Assembly (NCBI RefSeq): GCF_015865035.1
Contig: NZ_JADZGI010000001.1
Span: 1,736,001 to 1,800,000 of the forward strand
DNA: 64,000 nt
Direction of reading: 5' to 3'
Source: Novosphingobium aureum
GTDB lineage: Bacteria > Pseudomonadota > Alphaproteobacteria > Sphingomonadales > Sphingomonadaceae
How positions within the stretch are numbered: the first letter of the stretch is position 1; every line of letters starts with the position of its first letter. A model generated the notes under the pieces. It was not told the DNA's origin. It searched no databases and saw nothing but the letters and a program-made list of their open reading frames with translations. Below are positions 36,029 through 45,204 of the stretch, piece by piece. The position numbers and the translations under genes are program-made.

Positions 36029-37288
36029 ATGCGTCGTGTCGTCGTAACCGGACTTGGTCTCGTCACCCCGCTGGGCGGAGACGTGGAAACGACCTGGAAG
36101 AACATCCTCGCCAGCAAGAGCGGGGCAGGGCCGATCACAAAGTTCGATGCCTCGGATCAGAAGTGCCAGATCGCCTGCGAGGTCAAGCCCGCCGATCACG
36201 AGTACGGTTTCGATGCCGGCAAGCGCGTCGACCACAAGATCCAGCGCCAGGTCGATCCCTTCATCGTCTTCGGCATCGATGCCGCAGGACAGGCGCTCGA
36301 GGATGCCGGGCTCGTCGACATGGACGAGGCCACCAAGCTGCGCGCGGGCTGTTCGATCGGCTCGGGCATCGGCGGGTTGCCGGGCATCGAGAGCGAATCG
36401 CTGGTGCTGGCAGAACGTGGCCCGGGCCGCGTCTCGCCGCACTTCGTCCATGGTCGTCTGATCAACCTGATCTCGGGTCAGGTCTCGATCAAGTACGGCC
36501 TCAAGGGGCCGAACCATGCGGTCGTCACTGCCTGCTCGACCGGCGCCCACTCGATCGGCGACGCTGCGCGCATGATCAAGGACGACGATGCTGACATCAT
36601 GCTGGCGGGCGGCGCGGAAAGCACCATCTGCCCGATCGGCATCGCCGGTTTCGCACAGGCACGCGCGCTCAACTGCACCTTCAACGATCGCCCCGAAGAG
36701 GCGAGCCGTCCCTACGATGCAGATCGTGACGGCTTCGTCATGGGCGAGGGCGCGGGCGTCCTCGTGCTCGAGGAATACGAGCACGCCAAGGCGCGCGGCG
36801 CGAAGATCTACGCCGAAGTCGTCGGCTACGGCCTTTCTGGCGATGCCTACCACGTCACCGCTCCCGATCCGGAGATGGACGGTGCCTATCGCTCGATGGC
36901 GGCCGCCCTCAAGAAGGCAGGCATGACGCCGGCGGACATCGACTACATCAATGCCCACGGCACCTCGACCATGGCCGACACCATCGAGCTGGGCGCCGTG
37001 CGCCGTCTGTTCGGCGAGGCCATGGACGGCGTTTCGATGAGCTCGACCAAGTCGGCTATCGGCCACCTTCTGGGTGGTGCGGGCGCTGTCGAATCGATCT
37101 TCTGCATCCTCGCGATGCGCGACCAGATCGTTCCGCCGACGCTCAACCTCGACAATCCTTCCGAGGGTTGCGAGGGCGTCGACCTCGTGCCCAAGGTCGC
37201 GCGCAAGCGCGAGGTGCGCGCGGTGCTCAACAACAGCTTCGGATTCGGCGGCACCAATGCCAGCCTGATCATGAAGAAGGTCGACTGA
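36029..37288 (+). CDS. fabF: 3-oxoacyl-[acyl-carrier-protein] synthase II
   Basis: The 419-residue condensing enzyme has the Cys-His-His triad C169 (TACSTGAHS), H310 (NAHGTSTMADT) and H346 (KSAIGHLLGGAG). It elongates acyl-ACP with malonyl-ACP. It follows acpP and is followed 28 bp later by mltG, an order seen widely in proteobacteria. Confidence 0.97.
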   Translation: MRRVVVTGLGLVTPLGGDVETTWKNILASKSGAGPITKFDASDQKCQIACEVKPADHEYGFDAGKRVDHKIQRQVDPFIVFGIDAAGQALEDAGLVDMDEATKLRAGCSIGSGIGGLPGIESESLVLAERGPGRVSPHFVHGRLINLISGQVSIKYGLKGPNHAVVTACSTGAHSIGDAARMIKDDDADIMLAGGAESTICPIGIAGFAQARALNCTFNDRPEEASRPYDADRDGFVMGEGAGVLVLEEYEHAKARGAKIYAEVVGYGLSGDAYHVTAPDPEMDGAYRSMAAALKKAGMTPADIDYINAHGTSTMADTIELGAVRRLFGEAMDGVSMSSTKSAIGHLLGGAGAVESIFCILAMRDQIVPPTLNLDNPSEGCEGVDLVPKVARKREVRAVLNNSFGFGGTNASLIMKKVD

Positions 37289-37316
37289 CCAGGTCCCCGA
37301 CCGGGTCCGGCTCGCG

Positions 37317-38291
37317 ATGATGACTCGCCGCGCCTATGCGATCGTTCTGGCCCTGGCGCTTGCGCTGGGGCTGGCTCTCTGGAGTTTTCTGGGCGGCTGG
37401 TACGGTTCCGGCCCGCTCGAGAAGGAGACTAGCTTCGTCGTGCCGAGCGGCGCCAGCCTGAGCGCTGTCGCCGAGCGGCTCGAGGAAAAGGGGCTGGTGC
37501 GCTCGGCCGGCGGCTTCTCGCTGCGCGCGCGCATCTTCGCGGGCGGGCGTACGATCAAGGCGGGCGAGTTCGCGATTCCCGCCCACGCGAGCCCCTCGCA
37601 GGTTCTCTCGATCATCACCAGCGACGATGTCATCCGCCGCTTCGTGACCATCCCCGAGGGCATGCCCTCGATCATGGTGCTCGAGCGGCTGGAGGCCAAC
37701 AAGGAGCTGACCGGCAAGGTCGCCGTGCCCGAGGAAGGCTCGGTCCTGCCCGACAGCTATGCCTACCAGAAGGGCGATGCGCGCGAGGAAGTGCTGCGCC
37801 GCATGCAGGCGGCGATGAGCCGCACGCTCAAGGAGCTGTGGGCCGAGCGCGGCAAGGACCTCGTCGTCAAGACGCCCGAGGAAGCGCTGATCCTCGCCTC
37901 GATCGTCGAGAAGGAGACCGGCAAGAGCGAGGAGCGTACCGTCGTCGCCGGGCTCTACTCGAACCGCCTCAAGCAGGGCATGCTGCTGCAGGCCGATCCG
38001 ACGATCATCTACCCGATCACGAAGGGCAAGCCGCTCGGCAGGCGCATCCGCCAGTCCGAGATCCAGGCGGTCAACGATTACAACACCTACACCATGGTCG
38101 GCCTGCCCGCGCACCCGATCTGTAATCCGGGCCGCGCCTCGATCGAGGCCGTGCTGCACCCGGCCAAGACCGATGCGCTCTACATGGTCGCCGATGGCAC
38201 GGGCGGCCACGTCTTTGCCGCGAGCCTCGAAAAGCACAACGAGAACGTGAAGAAGTGGTTCGCGATCCGCCGGGAGCGCGGCGAGATCTGA
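37317..38291 (+). CDS. mltG: Endolytic murein transglycosylase MltG
   Basis: This protein of 324 residues has one N-terminal membrane helix, a LysM-like region around residues 38-90, and the YceG catalytic domain with the glutamate of ASIVEKETGKSEER (E198). It cuts nascent peptidoglycan strands and may set glycan length. Two adjacent ATG codons (37317 and 37320) are possible. It lies in the acpP-fabF-mltG run. Confidence 0.94.
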   Translation: MMTRRAYAIVLALALALGLALWSFLGGWYGSGPLEKETSFVVPSGASLSAVAERLEEKGLVRSAGGFSLRARIFAGGRTIKAGEFAIPAHASPSQVLSIITSDDVIRRFVTIPEGMPSIMVLERLEANKELTGKVAVPEEGSVLPDSYAYQKGDAREEVLRRMQAAMSRTLKELWAERGKDLVVKTPEEALILASIVEKETGKSEERTVVAGLYSNRLKQGMLLQADPTIIYPITKGKPLGRRIRQSEIQAVNDYNTYTMVGLPAHPICNPGRASIEAVLHPAKTDALYMVADGTGGHVFAASLEKHNENVKKWFAIRRERGEI

Positions 38292-38337
38292 CGCGTTGCC
38301 TTTCGGTGGCTCTACGGTGTGAGCCGGTATGAGGCCG

Positions 38338-38356
38338 CGTTAGCTCGGGGCTAACG
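38338..38356. repeat. Inverted repeat CGTTAGC/GCTAACG
   Basis: A perfect 7-bp inverted repeat with a five-base loop ends just before the GAGGAG ribosome site of the 2'-5' RNA ligase-like gene. As RNA it would form a hairpin able to shield the site; as DNA it could be an operator. Confidence 0.4.
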
Positions 38357-38373
38357 AGGAGTTCCAGCGTACG

Positions 38374-38925
38374 ATGGCCAACCTGCCCGGACACGAACTG
38401 GCCCCGACCCGCAAGCCGGGCGCGCCGCTGATCGTCACCGCGCAGCTTCCGCCCGATGTCTTCGCCTGGGCCGATGGTCTGCGCCGCGCGCATTTCCCGC
38501 CCGAACGAAACCGGCTCCACGCCCACGTCACGCTGTTCCATGCGCTGCCGCCCTCGGTCGAGGACGAACTGGTGCGCCTGCTCAAGGACCTCGCCGCCGC
38601 GCCGCCGCCCGAGGCAGTGGTCGAGCGATTGATGAACCTTGGCAGCGGAACCGCGCTTGCCATCCGCAGCGAAGCGATGGTCGCGCTCCACGCCGAGATC
38701 GCCGAGCGCATGCACGGGCTTCTCAGCAGCCAGGATGCCCAGCCGCTGCGCCTTCACGTCACCATCCAGAACAAGGTCACCGCCAGCGAGGCGAGGGCGC
38801 TGAGGGCCGAACTAGAGCCGCAATTCCACCCCCGCCGCTTCCGCTTCGCGGGCTTCGAACTGCACGCCTACGAGGACGGATTGTGGCGTCCCTTGCGCGA
38901 GATGAAATTTCGCGGTCGCGGATGA
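38374..38925 (+). CDS. 2'-5' RNA ligase/cyclic phosphodiesterase family protein
   Basis: The 183-residue protein has the two HxT motifs of the 2H phosphoesterase fold, H51-V-T53 (HAHVTLFHALP) and H128-V-T130 (LRLHVTIQNKV). Relatives such as ThpR hydrolyse 2',3'-cyclic phosphates or join tRNA halves. The substrate here is unknown. It is alone, between mltG and tRNA-Met. Confidence 0.85.
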   Translation: MANLPGHELAPTRKPGAPLIVTAQLPPDVFAWADGLRRAHFPPERNRLHAHVTLFHALPPSVEDELVRLLKDLAAAPPPEAVVERLMNLGSGTALAIRSEAMVALHAEIAERMHGLLSSQDAQPLRLHVTIQNKVTASEARALRAELEPQFHPRRFRFAGFELHAYEDGLWRPLREMKFRGRG

Positions 38926-38935
38926 TTTTTCCCTA

Positions 38936-38963
38936 TTGACCGAACCCGATCCCCCCCCTAGAG
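38936..38963 (+). promoter_or_regulatory. Likely promoter of tRNA-Met
   Basis: TTGACC and CTAGAG are separated by 16 bases, about 75 bp before tRNA-Met. The bases that follow (GGACGCGGCC) are GC-rich, as in promoters under stringent control, and recur in front of aspS. Confidence 0.45.
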
Positions 38964-39037
38964 GACGCGGCCTGCGCTGCACATGCGGCGCACCACATCG
39001 GGCCGGACAGTCTCTCGAGGCACCCCGGCGATGGTAT

Positions 39038-39114
39038 GGCGGAGTAGCTCAGCCGGTTAGAGCAGCGGAATCATAATCCGCGTGTCGGGGGTTCGAGTCC
39101 CTCCTCCGCTACCA
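39038..39114 (+). tRNA. tRNA-Met (CAT), elongator type
   Basis: The cloverleaf is complete: acceptor stem GGCGGAG/CTCCGCT (G1-T72 wobble), anticodon stem GCGGA/TCCGC with loop ATCATAA (anticodon CAT), T arm with TTCGAGT, discriminator A and encoded CCA. The anticodon stem lacks the three G-C pairs of the initiator, so it is elongator Met; a lysidine-modified tRNA-Ile cannot be excluded by eye. Confidence 0.92.
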
Positions 39115-39122
39115 CCAAGAAG

Positions 39123-39157
39123 ACCCCCGAAGCCTCAGGCTTGCGGGGGTTTTTCTT
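39123..39157 (+). terminator. Rho-independent terminator after tRNA-Met
   Basis: ACCCCCGAAGCC pairs with GGCTTGCGGGGGT (one bulged base) over a TCA loop, followed by T5. It begins nine bases after the tRNA CCA. Confidence 0.9.
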
Positions 39158-39441
39158 TGTTTGCTGCGGATGTGGGATTGCCCAACGCTCAGGACATGGT
39201 GTCCGCTGGAAGCGAGCGTGAACGATTGGCATCGCTGAAATAGGTCCGGAACGGCGCCAGATGTGCTCGGCAATTGGGGGAGCGTGCCTAGACTGGGCGC
39301 CGACGGCATTTGTATCGATGCCGCGCAAGCTGGCTCGGGCCGGGCCTGGCTGTCCGGTCGCGAGCGGGACCGGCATGTGGGCTGGCGCGAGGTCCGCGGG
39401 GCAGGGATGAGAGCAGCATCGCAGGGAGCATTGGGCGGGCT

Positions 39442-40158
39442 ATGGCGAGGCACAGGTTCGTCCTGACCGGAGACGTCGATTGGGCCTCCGAATATTGTCT
39501 CGATGCCTATGTCCGGCACATGGCGCGCTGCGGCATCGTGCCGACCTTGTTCGTGACGCATCGTTCCGCGGTGCTCGAGGGTGCGGCTGCGGCGGGTAAG
39601 GTGCAGCTTGGCATCCATCCCAATTTCGGGCCGGGCAGCAGCCACGGGCACACGGTCGACGAGGTGCTCGACCATGTGCTTGCGCTCGTCCCAGAGCCGG
39701 TGGCGTCCCGCAGCCATTGCTATGTCGATTCCAGCGCAATTGCCGCTGCTCTTGCGCGGCGCGGGGTCACGCTCGACAGCAACCTGTGTTGCCACCTCCA
39801 GCAAGGCTTGCCTGCGCTTCGGCACTGGAACGGGGTGCTGCGCCTTCCGGTCTTTTTCGAAGATGATGTCCACTGGACCACAGGCGGGCACTGGAACTTC
39901 GCCGAATATCGTGAGCTCTTTGCGAGCCCGGGGGTCAAGGTTCTGAACTTCCATCCCTTTATCTGGGCGCTGAATGTGCCTGACGGGCAGTTCTACGCGG
40001 CGCAGCGCAACCGTATCCCCACTCTTGCCGCGCACGAGGCGCAGGCCTTGCGTCATCGCGGTGCCGGGGCGGCGACTTTTCTCGATACGGTGATCGACTG
40101 GGTGCGGCGCTCGGGCGGGGAATTCGTGACGCTGGCCCAATTGTGCCGGACATTGTGA
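39442..40158 (+). CDS. Polysaccharide deacetylase-like protein (WbmS type)
   Basis: The 238-residue protein opens with FVLTGDVDWASEY (D11, D13), then PTLFVTH (H40), QLGIHPNF (H59), SHCYVDSS and VLNFHPF, which place it in the CE4-like deacetylase fold as found in WbmS of O-antigen loci. It probably removes an acyl group from a sugar. There is no signal peptide, so it acts in the cytoplasm. The ATG at 39442 is chosen since upstream codons give no family sequence. It opens the glycan block and is 21 bp before the next gene. Confidence 0.7.
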   Translation: MARHRFVLTGDVDWASEYCLDAYVRHMARCGIVPTLFVTHRSAVLEGAAAAGKVQLGIHPNFGPGSSHGHTVDEVLDHVLALVPEPVASRSHCYVDSSAIAAALARRGVTLDSNLCCHLQQGLPALRHWNGVLRLPVFFEDDVHWTTGGHWNFAEYRELFASPGVKVLNFHPFIWALNVPDGQFYAAQRNRIPTLAAHEAQALRHRGAGAATFLDTVIDWVRRSGGEFVTLAQLCRTL

Positions 40159-40179
40159 CCGGGGAAGGGATAGGGACGG

Positions 40180-41067
40180 GTGCTGCTGACACAAGTGCTG
40201 GAGGGTTTGCCCGCGCGGGTCCTGCGCGATGGTGCGGTGACGGGATTCGGCCCGCTTTCCATGAACCGCGAGGGCTTGCTGCACTACTTCGCAGACCCGC
40301 GCTTCACCGATCAGTTGCAGCGGCTGGCCGGTCACGGTGCGGTGCTGACGACCAAGGACCTTGCTGCGCTGGTCCCGCAAGGTTTCGCGCTGGCCCTGTG
40401 CGAGGATCCGCGCGAGCTGTTCCTCGCTGCCTACCTGCGCCACGGAGCCAGCCTCGAGCTGTCCGGCCCGGTTCCCAATGCGATCGCCTCGTCGGCCTCT
40501 ATCCACCCGCTTGCGGTCATCGCCGAGCATGGGGTGACGATCGGGGAGCGGGTCTCGATAGGTGCCAACGCGGTCATTCACGAGAGGGTCTCGATCGAGG
40601 ACGATGCCGTGATCGGTGCCAATAGCGTGATCGGGGGCGAGGGCTTCGAGGTGGGCATGCTGGCGGGGCGGCAGCGTCTCGTACCCCACTACGGAAGCGT
40701 CCTGATCAGGCGCGGCGCGGTTATCCAGTGCAATGTCTCGGTCGACCGGGGGCTCTATGGGGGCGTCACCGAGATCGGAGAGGACAGCGTGATCGACAAC
40801 CTCGTCCATGTTGCGCACAACGTGCGGATCGGGCGCAATTGCCAGGTGATTGCCCATGCCATGATCGGCGGATCGACGCAGATCGGGGACGGCGCGCGGA
40901 TCGGTCCCAACGCGACTGTCTCGAACGGTCTGAACATCGGGAACAGCGCGCGTATAACGCTCGGAGCGGTGGTGACCCGCGATGTCGAGGATGGGGGCCA
41001 TGTCAGCGGCAACTTCGCCATTGCCCACGCGCGCTTCCTCGACAACCTGCGGGCCTTGCGCAGGTGA
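40180..41067 (+). CDS. LpxD-like N-acyltransferase (hexapeptide repeat)
   Basis: The protein of 295 residues has an LpxD-type N-terminal domain (residues 20-90) and a left-handed beta helix from residue 105 with many [I/V]G repeats. It keeps the LpxD catalytic context SVIDNLVHVAHNVRIG with H213, and the preceding VDRG segment. LpxD adds a 3-hydroxyacyl chain to the 3-amino group in lipid A synthesis. Here the gene is in a sugar cluster, so it more likely acylates another amino sugar. GTG start with AAGGGA nine bases upstream. It overlaps the next gene by four bases. Confidence 0.82.
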   Translation: MLLTQVLEGLPARVLRDGAVTGFGPLSMNREGLLHYFADPRFTDQLQRLAGHGAVLTTKDLAALVPQGFALALCEDPRELFLAAYLRHGASLELSGPVPNAIASSASIHPLAVIAEHGVTIGERVSIGANAVIHERVSIEDDAVIGANSVIGGEGFEVGMLAGRQRLVPHYGSVLIRRGAVIQCNVSVDRGLYGGVTEIGEDSVIDNLVHVAHNVRIGRNCQVIAHAMIGGSTQIGDGARIGPNATVSNGLNIGNSARITLGAVVTRDVEDGGHVSGNFAIAHARFLDNLRALRR

Positions 41068-41804
41068 GCGCGCCTTCGCCTTCGTCTTCGCCCCTCGACG
41101 CTCTTGCCGGCCTGCTCGGTCTCGATCGCGCAGCGCTCGAAGCGGCCGTGTCCGGTTTGGCCGGTGCGCGCGACGACGAGCGCTTGTCGGCTCTCCTGCC
41201 GCTGATCGCCGCTGGCGCGTGCCGGAGCGAGGGCGCGGAAGGTGGCGAGAACCGGGACGCGGGCAAGGATGGTTTAGCCAGTGATGCGCAATTGCGCGCA
41301 CAGATCCTGCGCTATCACGCCAGCGTGCTGATGACCGATCGGGAAAGAGCCGAGTTTTTCGGCCTTCCCCAAGGCTGCCGCATCCGCGAGCGTGCCAAGA
41401 TCCTCGCGCCGGAAAAGCTGGTCCTCGGGCGCAACGTGTGGATTGGCGAAGGTGCCGTGCTCGATGCGCAGGGCGGGCTGAGCATAGGAGATGGCGCGCA
41501 GATCGGGCTTGGCGTGATGGTCTGGAGCCATAGCAGCCATCTGCAGGCGATCCGCGGCGAGACCGGGCGCACGCGTGACAGCATCGTCTACCGTGAGACC
41601 CGGATCGGACGCGACTGCTTCATTGCCGGCCCCTCGGTGATAGCGGCGGGTGTCACCATCGGTGACGGTGCGATGGTCTCGCCACTGACTTTCGTCGATC
41701 GCGATGTCGCGCCGGGCGAGCGGGTCAGCGCGCCCCGCTCGCTGGCCCGCCTCGAGGCGCGGCTGGAGGCGCTCGAACGGCGGCTGGGCAACCCAGGTGA
41801 ATGA
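41064..41804 (+). CDS. Hexapeptide-repeat acyltransferase
   Basis: The 246-residue protein has an N-terminal helical part of about 85 residues (SPLDALAGLLGLDRAALEAAV) and a left-handed beta helix with GRNVWIGEGAVLD, IGDGAQIGLGVMVWSHSSH and IGRDCFIAGPSVI. The histidines of WSHSSH suit acetyl-CoA-dependent O- or N-acetyl transfer as in the LacA/Maa group. The end is a coiled coil. GTG start in the GTGA overlap with the previous stop. The sugar acceptor is unknown. Confidence 0.75.
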   Translation: MSAPSPSSSPLDALAGLLGLDRAALEAAVSGLAGARDDERLSALLPLIAAGACRSEGAEGGENRDAGKDGLASDAQLRAQILRYHASVLMTDRERAEFFGLPQGCRIRERAKILAPEKLVLGRNVWIGEGAVLDAQGGLSIGDGAQIGLGVMVWSHSSHLQAIRGETGRTRDSIVYRETRIGRDCFIAGPSVIAAGVTIGDGAMVSPLTFVDRDVAPGERVSAPRSLARLEARLEALERRLGNPGE

Positions 41805-41964
41805 CGGGCGATGGCATCGCGCCAGCGGGGCGGGTGCAGGGTCTGCCTAAGGGTAAGAATCCGGCGCCGTGCGACGATCTCTCTCGCCCTCGCGGCTGGA
41901 CTGAGGGTTTACCACGGGCACAGGCTTGAGATGTTCTAAACGCTGTGCCCCTAGCGCTTGGTCC

Positions 41965-43005
41965 ATGATCAGGATCGGCCTTTGCGGACTGGGGTACTGG
42001 GGCAAGAACCTCTTGCGCGCACTTTCGGCCAACGCCGGGATCGCGCTGGTTGCGCTGGCCGATGCCAAGCCGGAAGTGCGCGAAGGACTGGCAGCACGCG
42101 ATCGCGACCTTCGCATTTACGAAGACGCGACGGACCTTATCGGCGATCCGGAGGTCGATGCCGTGGTGCTCGCCACGCCGGTTGCCTGCCATTTCGCGCA
42201 GGCCCGCGTGGCGCTGGAGCGCGGCAAGCATGTCATGGTCGAAAAGCCCCTATGTGCCAGCAGCGCCGAAGCCGACGAACTGGTTGCGCGTGCCGAACTG
42301 CACGGGCTCACGCTGATGGCGGACCATACCTTCCTGTTTCATCCCGCGGTCATCAAGCTGGGCGAACTGGTGCGTTCGGGCGCGTTGGGCCAGATCAGCT
42401 ACTTCGATTCCCAGCGAGTTAATCTGGGCCTGTTCCAGCCCGACGTGAACGTGCTGTGGGACCTCGCTCCGCACGACCTCTCGATCCTCGACCATCTTTT
42501 CGCCTGCGAGCCGGTGCACATCGAGGCTTCCGGGCACTGCCACGTGAACCCGGGCTTTCCCGATATCGCCTATCTGACCTTTCACTATCCCGGCCCGATG
42601 GTCGCGCATCTCAACCTGAGCTGGATGTCTCCGGTCAAGGTGCGGCGCATCGCGGTCGGCGGCAGCGCGAGGATGGCGGTGTGGGACGATCTCAACCGCG
42701 ACGAGCCGCTCAAGATCCACGACAGCGGCATCACCATCCATCCCCGGCAGGATCGTGAGATCATCCTGCCCAACTATCGCATCGGCTCGGTTACATCGCC
42801 GAGGCTTGGTGGAGACGAACCGCTGGCACTGGCGGTCGAGCATTTCCGGCAGGTCATTGCCGGCGAGGCTGCGCCGCGCAGCGACGGGCGGTTGGGGCGG
42901 CGCATCGTGCGTACGCTCGAACGGGCGCAGACCGCGCTCGATGAGAGTCTCGAACGCGCGCGCTCGGCTATGGCTTGTGCGGCACCCCGCACGGTCGCGG
43001 CATGA
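41965..43005 (+). CDS. Gfo/Idh/MocA family sugar dehydrogenase
   Basis: The 346-residue protein has the Rossmann loop GLGYWG (residues 8-13), the EKP motif at 93-95 that holds the catalytic lysine, and the C-terminal alpha/beta domain with VLWDLAPHDLSIL. In O-antigen routes such enzymes (WlbA/WbpB) oxidise C3 of a UDP-sugar before transamination, which fits the aminotransferase and acetyltransferase downstream. A 160-bp gap precedes it, so an extra promoter is possible. Confidence 0.85.
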   Translation: MIRIGLCGLGYWGKNLLRALSANAGIALVALADAKPEVREGLAARDRDLRIYEDATDLIGDPEVDAVVLATPVACHFAQARVALERGKHVMVEKPLCASSAEADELVARAELHGLTLMADHTFLFHPAVIKLGELVRSGALGQISYFDSQRVNLGLFQPDVNVLWDLAPHDLSILDHLFACEPVHIEASGHCHVNPGFPDIAYLTFHYPGPMVAHLNLSWMSPVKVRRIAVGGSARMAVWDDLNRDEPLKIHDSGITIHPRQDREIILPNYRIGSVTSPRLGGDEPLALAVEHFRQVIAGEAAPRSDGRLGRRIVRTLERAQTALDESLERARSAMACAAPRTVAA

Positions 43006-43009
43006 AGCG

Positions 43010-44053
43010 ATGAAGGTTTCGCCAGCGCCCTCTCATCGCGCCGAAATCGTCGGCGGTAACGCGCTGGCGGGTAAGCGGGTGCTGGTGACGGGCGGTGCCG
43101 GATTTGTCGGTTCGCATATCGTCGACCAGCTGCTGACCCACAATGTCGCTGCTGTCACCGTGATCGACAACATGGTGCGCGGGCATCCGGGCAACCTCGC
43201 TTCGGCGCTCGCGACCGGGCGCGTCACGCTGGTCGAGGGGGACGTACGCGATGCCGGACTTGTCGAGGCGCGCGTGCGTGATGCCGACATCGTGTTCCAC
43301 CAGGCCGCGCTGCGCATCACCCATTGCGCGGCCGAGCCGGCGCTTGCCTTCGAGGTCATGGGACGCGCGAGCTTCACGCTGTTCGAGGCCTGTGCAAGGC
43401 ACCGTGTCGAGAAGGTGGTCGCAGCCTCTTCCGCCTCGATTTACGGGCTGGCGGGGCATTTTCCGATCCGCGAGGATGCCGCGCCTTATGCCGACCGGAC
43501 GCTCTACGGCGGGCTCAAGCTGTTCAACGAGAGCATGTTGCGCGCCTTCAACGAGATGCACGGCCTGCCTTACGCGGCACTGCGCTATTTCAACGTCTAC
43601 GGGCCGCGCATGGATATCCATGGCAAGTACACCGAGGTCCTGATCCGCTGGATGGAGCGGATCGCGCAGGGGCTGCCGCCGGTGATCTTTGGCGACGGTT
43701 CGCAGACCATGGACTTCATCGATGTGCGCGATGTCGCGCGCGCCAACCTCGCGGCTGTGCTCGCTCCTGTTTCCGACCGGGTCTACAATATCGCCAGCGG
43801 GAACGAGGTCTCGCTGCGCACACTCGCCGCAACTTTGCTTGCGATCATGGGGCGCGAGGATCTGGGCATCGAGACCCGCGAGGCGCGCGCGGTCAACCCG
43901 GTCGAGCGACGCCTCGCCGATGTGACCCGCGCTCACGAGGAACTCGACTTCCGCTCCGCGATCCCGCTCGAGCGCGGCCTGCGCGATCTTGTGGACTGGT
44001 GGCGTGCGCAAAGCGAACGCGAAGGCCATGCGCGCGAGGCCTGCGCGTCGTGA
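43010..44053 (+). CDS. NAD-dependent epimerase/dehydratase
   Basis: This 347-residue extended short-chain dehydrogenase has GGAGFVG at 28-34, SSASIYG, and the catalytic Y166-x3-K170. It is like UDP-glucose 4-epimerases and dehydratases; which of the two cannot be told from the motifs. The first 20 residues are an extra tail. The start lies four bases after the stop of the dehydrogenase gene, and the end overlaps the aminotransferase by four bases. Confidence 0.87.
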   Translation: MKVSPAPSHRAEIVGGNALAGKRVLVTGGAGFVGSHIVDQLLTHNVAAVTVIDNMVRGHPGNLASALATGRVTLVEGDVRDAGLVEARVRDADIVFHQAALRITHCAAEPALAFEVMGRASFTLFEACARHRVEKVVAASSASIYGLAGHFPIREDAAPYADRTLYGGLKLFNESMLRAFNEMHGLPYAALRYFNVYGPRMDIHGKYTEVLIRWMERIAQGLPPVIFGDGSQTMDFIDVRDVARANLAAVLAPVSDRVYNIASGNEVSLRTLAATLLAIMGREDLGIETREARAVNPVERRLADVTRAHEELDFRSAIPLERGLRDLVDWWRAQSEREGHAREACAS

Positions 44054-45204
44054 TCCCGCTGGCGAAACCGTTCATGGGGTTACGCGAGGCCGAGGCTGTG
44101 GCGCAGGTCATCGCCTCGGGCTGGTTGACGCAAGGCCCGCAGGTTGCCGCCTTCGAGGACGAGTTTGCGCAGCGTGTCGGGGCGCCCCACGCCTGTGCCG
44201 TGTCCAGCTGTACCGCCGCGCTCCACTTGGCGCTGCTGGCTCTCGGCGTGGGGCCGGGCGACGAGGTAATCACTGTCAGCCACAGCTTCATCGCCAGCGC
44301 CAATGCCGTGCACATGTGCGGGGCCGAGCCGGTCTTCGCCGATATCGAGCAAACCGGTTTCAACCTCGATCCCGCAGCGATCGAGGCGCTGATCTCGCCA
44401 CGCACGCGCGCGGTGCTGTGTGTCCACCAGCTCGGGATGCCTTGCGATCTCGCCGCTATCGCGGGCATCGCGCATAGGCACGGGCTACGGCTGGTCGAGG
44501 ACGCGGCCTGCGCGGTGGGAAGCGAGGTCCGGCTGGAGGGGCAATGGCAGGCGATTGGCAGCCCGGTGGGCGATGTCGCCTGCTTCTCGTTCCACCCGCG
44601 CAAGATACTCACTACCGGCGAGGGCGGCATGATCACCAGCCGCGATCCGCAGCTCGACGCGCGCTGCCGTTCCTTGCGTCAACATGGCATGAGCCTTTCC
44701 GACCTTGCGCGGCATCGCGCCGACAAGGTGCTGGTGGAAACCTACCTCGAGACCGGGTTCAACTATCGCATGAGCGACCTGCAGGCCGCGGTAGGGCGGG
44801 TGCAACTGACCCGGCTCGAGGGTATTGTCGCCGAGCGCCGCGAACTGGCCGCGCGCTACCTGAACCTTCTCGCACAGGTTCCCGGACTGGAACTGCCGCA
44901 AGAGCCGGACTGGGCGCGCAGCAATTGGCAAAGCTTCACCATTGGCCTGCCCGAGGGGGGGGCGCGCGATCAGGTCATGCAGGCGATGCTCGAACACGGC
45001 GTGGCGACGCGCCCGGCGGTCATGGCCTGTCACCGCGAGCCGCCCTGGCGCGATGCCCGGCGCGGCAACCTCGCCCGGACCGAACATGTCGGCGACACGC
45101 ATCTGATCGTGCCGCTGTTTTGCGGGATGACACGGGCCGAGCAGGACACGGTGGTCGCCGTTCTGGGCGATACGCTCGCCAAGACCTGCCGCAGGGCCGC
45201 CTGA
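44050..45204 (+). CDS. DegT/DnrJ/EryC1 sugar aminotransferase (first copy)
   Basis: The 384-residue PLP enzyme has the lysine K185 in FSFHPRKILTTGEGG and the ring-binding D151 in VEDAACAVG. The start is GTG within the GTGA overlap, giving MIPLAKPFMGLREAEAV, which matches the family beginning. It should install an amino group on a keto-sugar nucleotide, most simply at C3 after the Gfo/Idh/MocA step. It overlaps the acetyltransferase by one base. Confidence 0.9.
   Translation: MIPLAKPFMGLREAEAVAQVIASGWLTQGPQVAAFEDEFAQRVGAPHACAVSSCTAALHLALLALGVGPGDEVITVSHSFIASANAVHMCGAEPVFADIEQTGFNLDPAAIEALISPRTRAVLCVHQLGMPCDLAAIAGIAHRHGLRLVEDAACAVGSEVRLEGQWQAIGSPVGDVACFSFHPRKILTTGEGGMITSRDPQLDARCRSLRQHGMSLSDLARHRADKVLVETYLETGFNYRMSDLQAAVGRVQLTRLEGIVAERRELAARYLNLLAQVPGLELPQEPDWARSNWQSFTIGLPEGGARDQVMQAMLEHGVATRPAVMACHREPPWRDARRGNLARTEHVGDTHLIVPLFCGMTRAEQDTVVAVLGDTLAKTCRRAA

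Noticed and set aside
39038..39441. tRNA-Met next to the glycan block as an integration site of a mobile island
   Set aside because: No integrase is present and I found no second copy of the tRNA 3' end downstream; the block has normal-looking codon use.
39158..39441. A longer N-terminus for the WbmS-like gene or a separate small gene
   Set aside because: The in-frame extension is Arg/Gly-rich with no family similarity, and no ribosome site supports another small gene.
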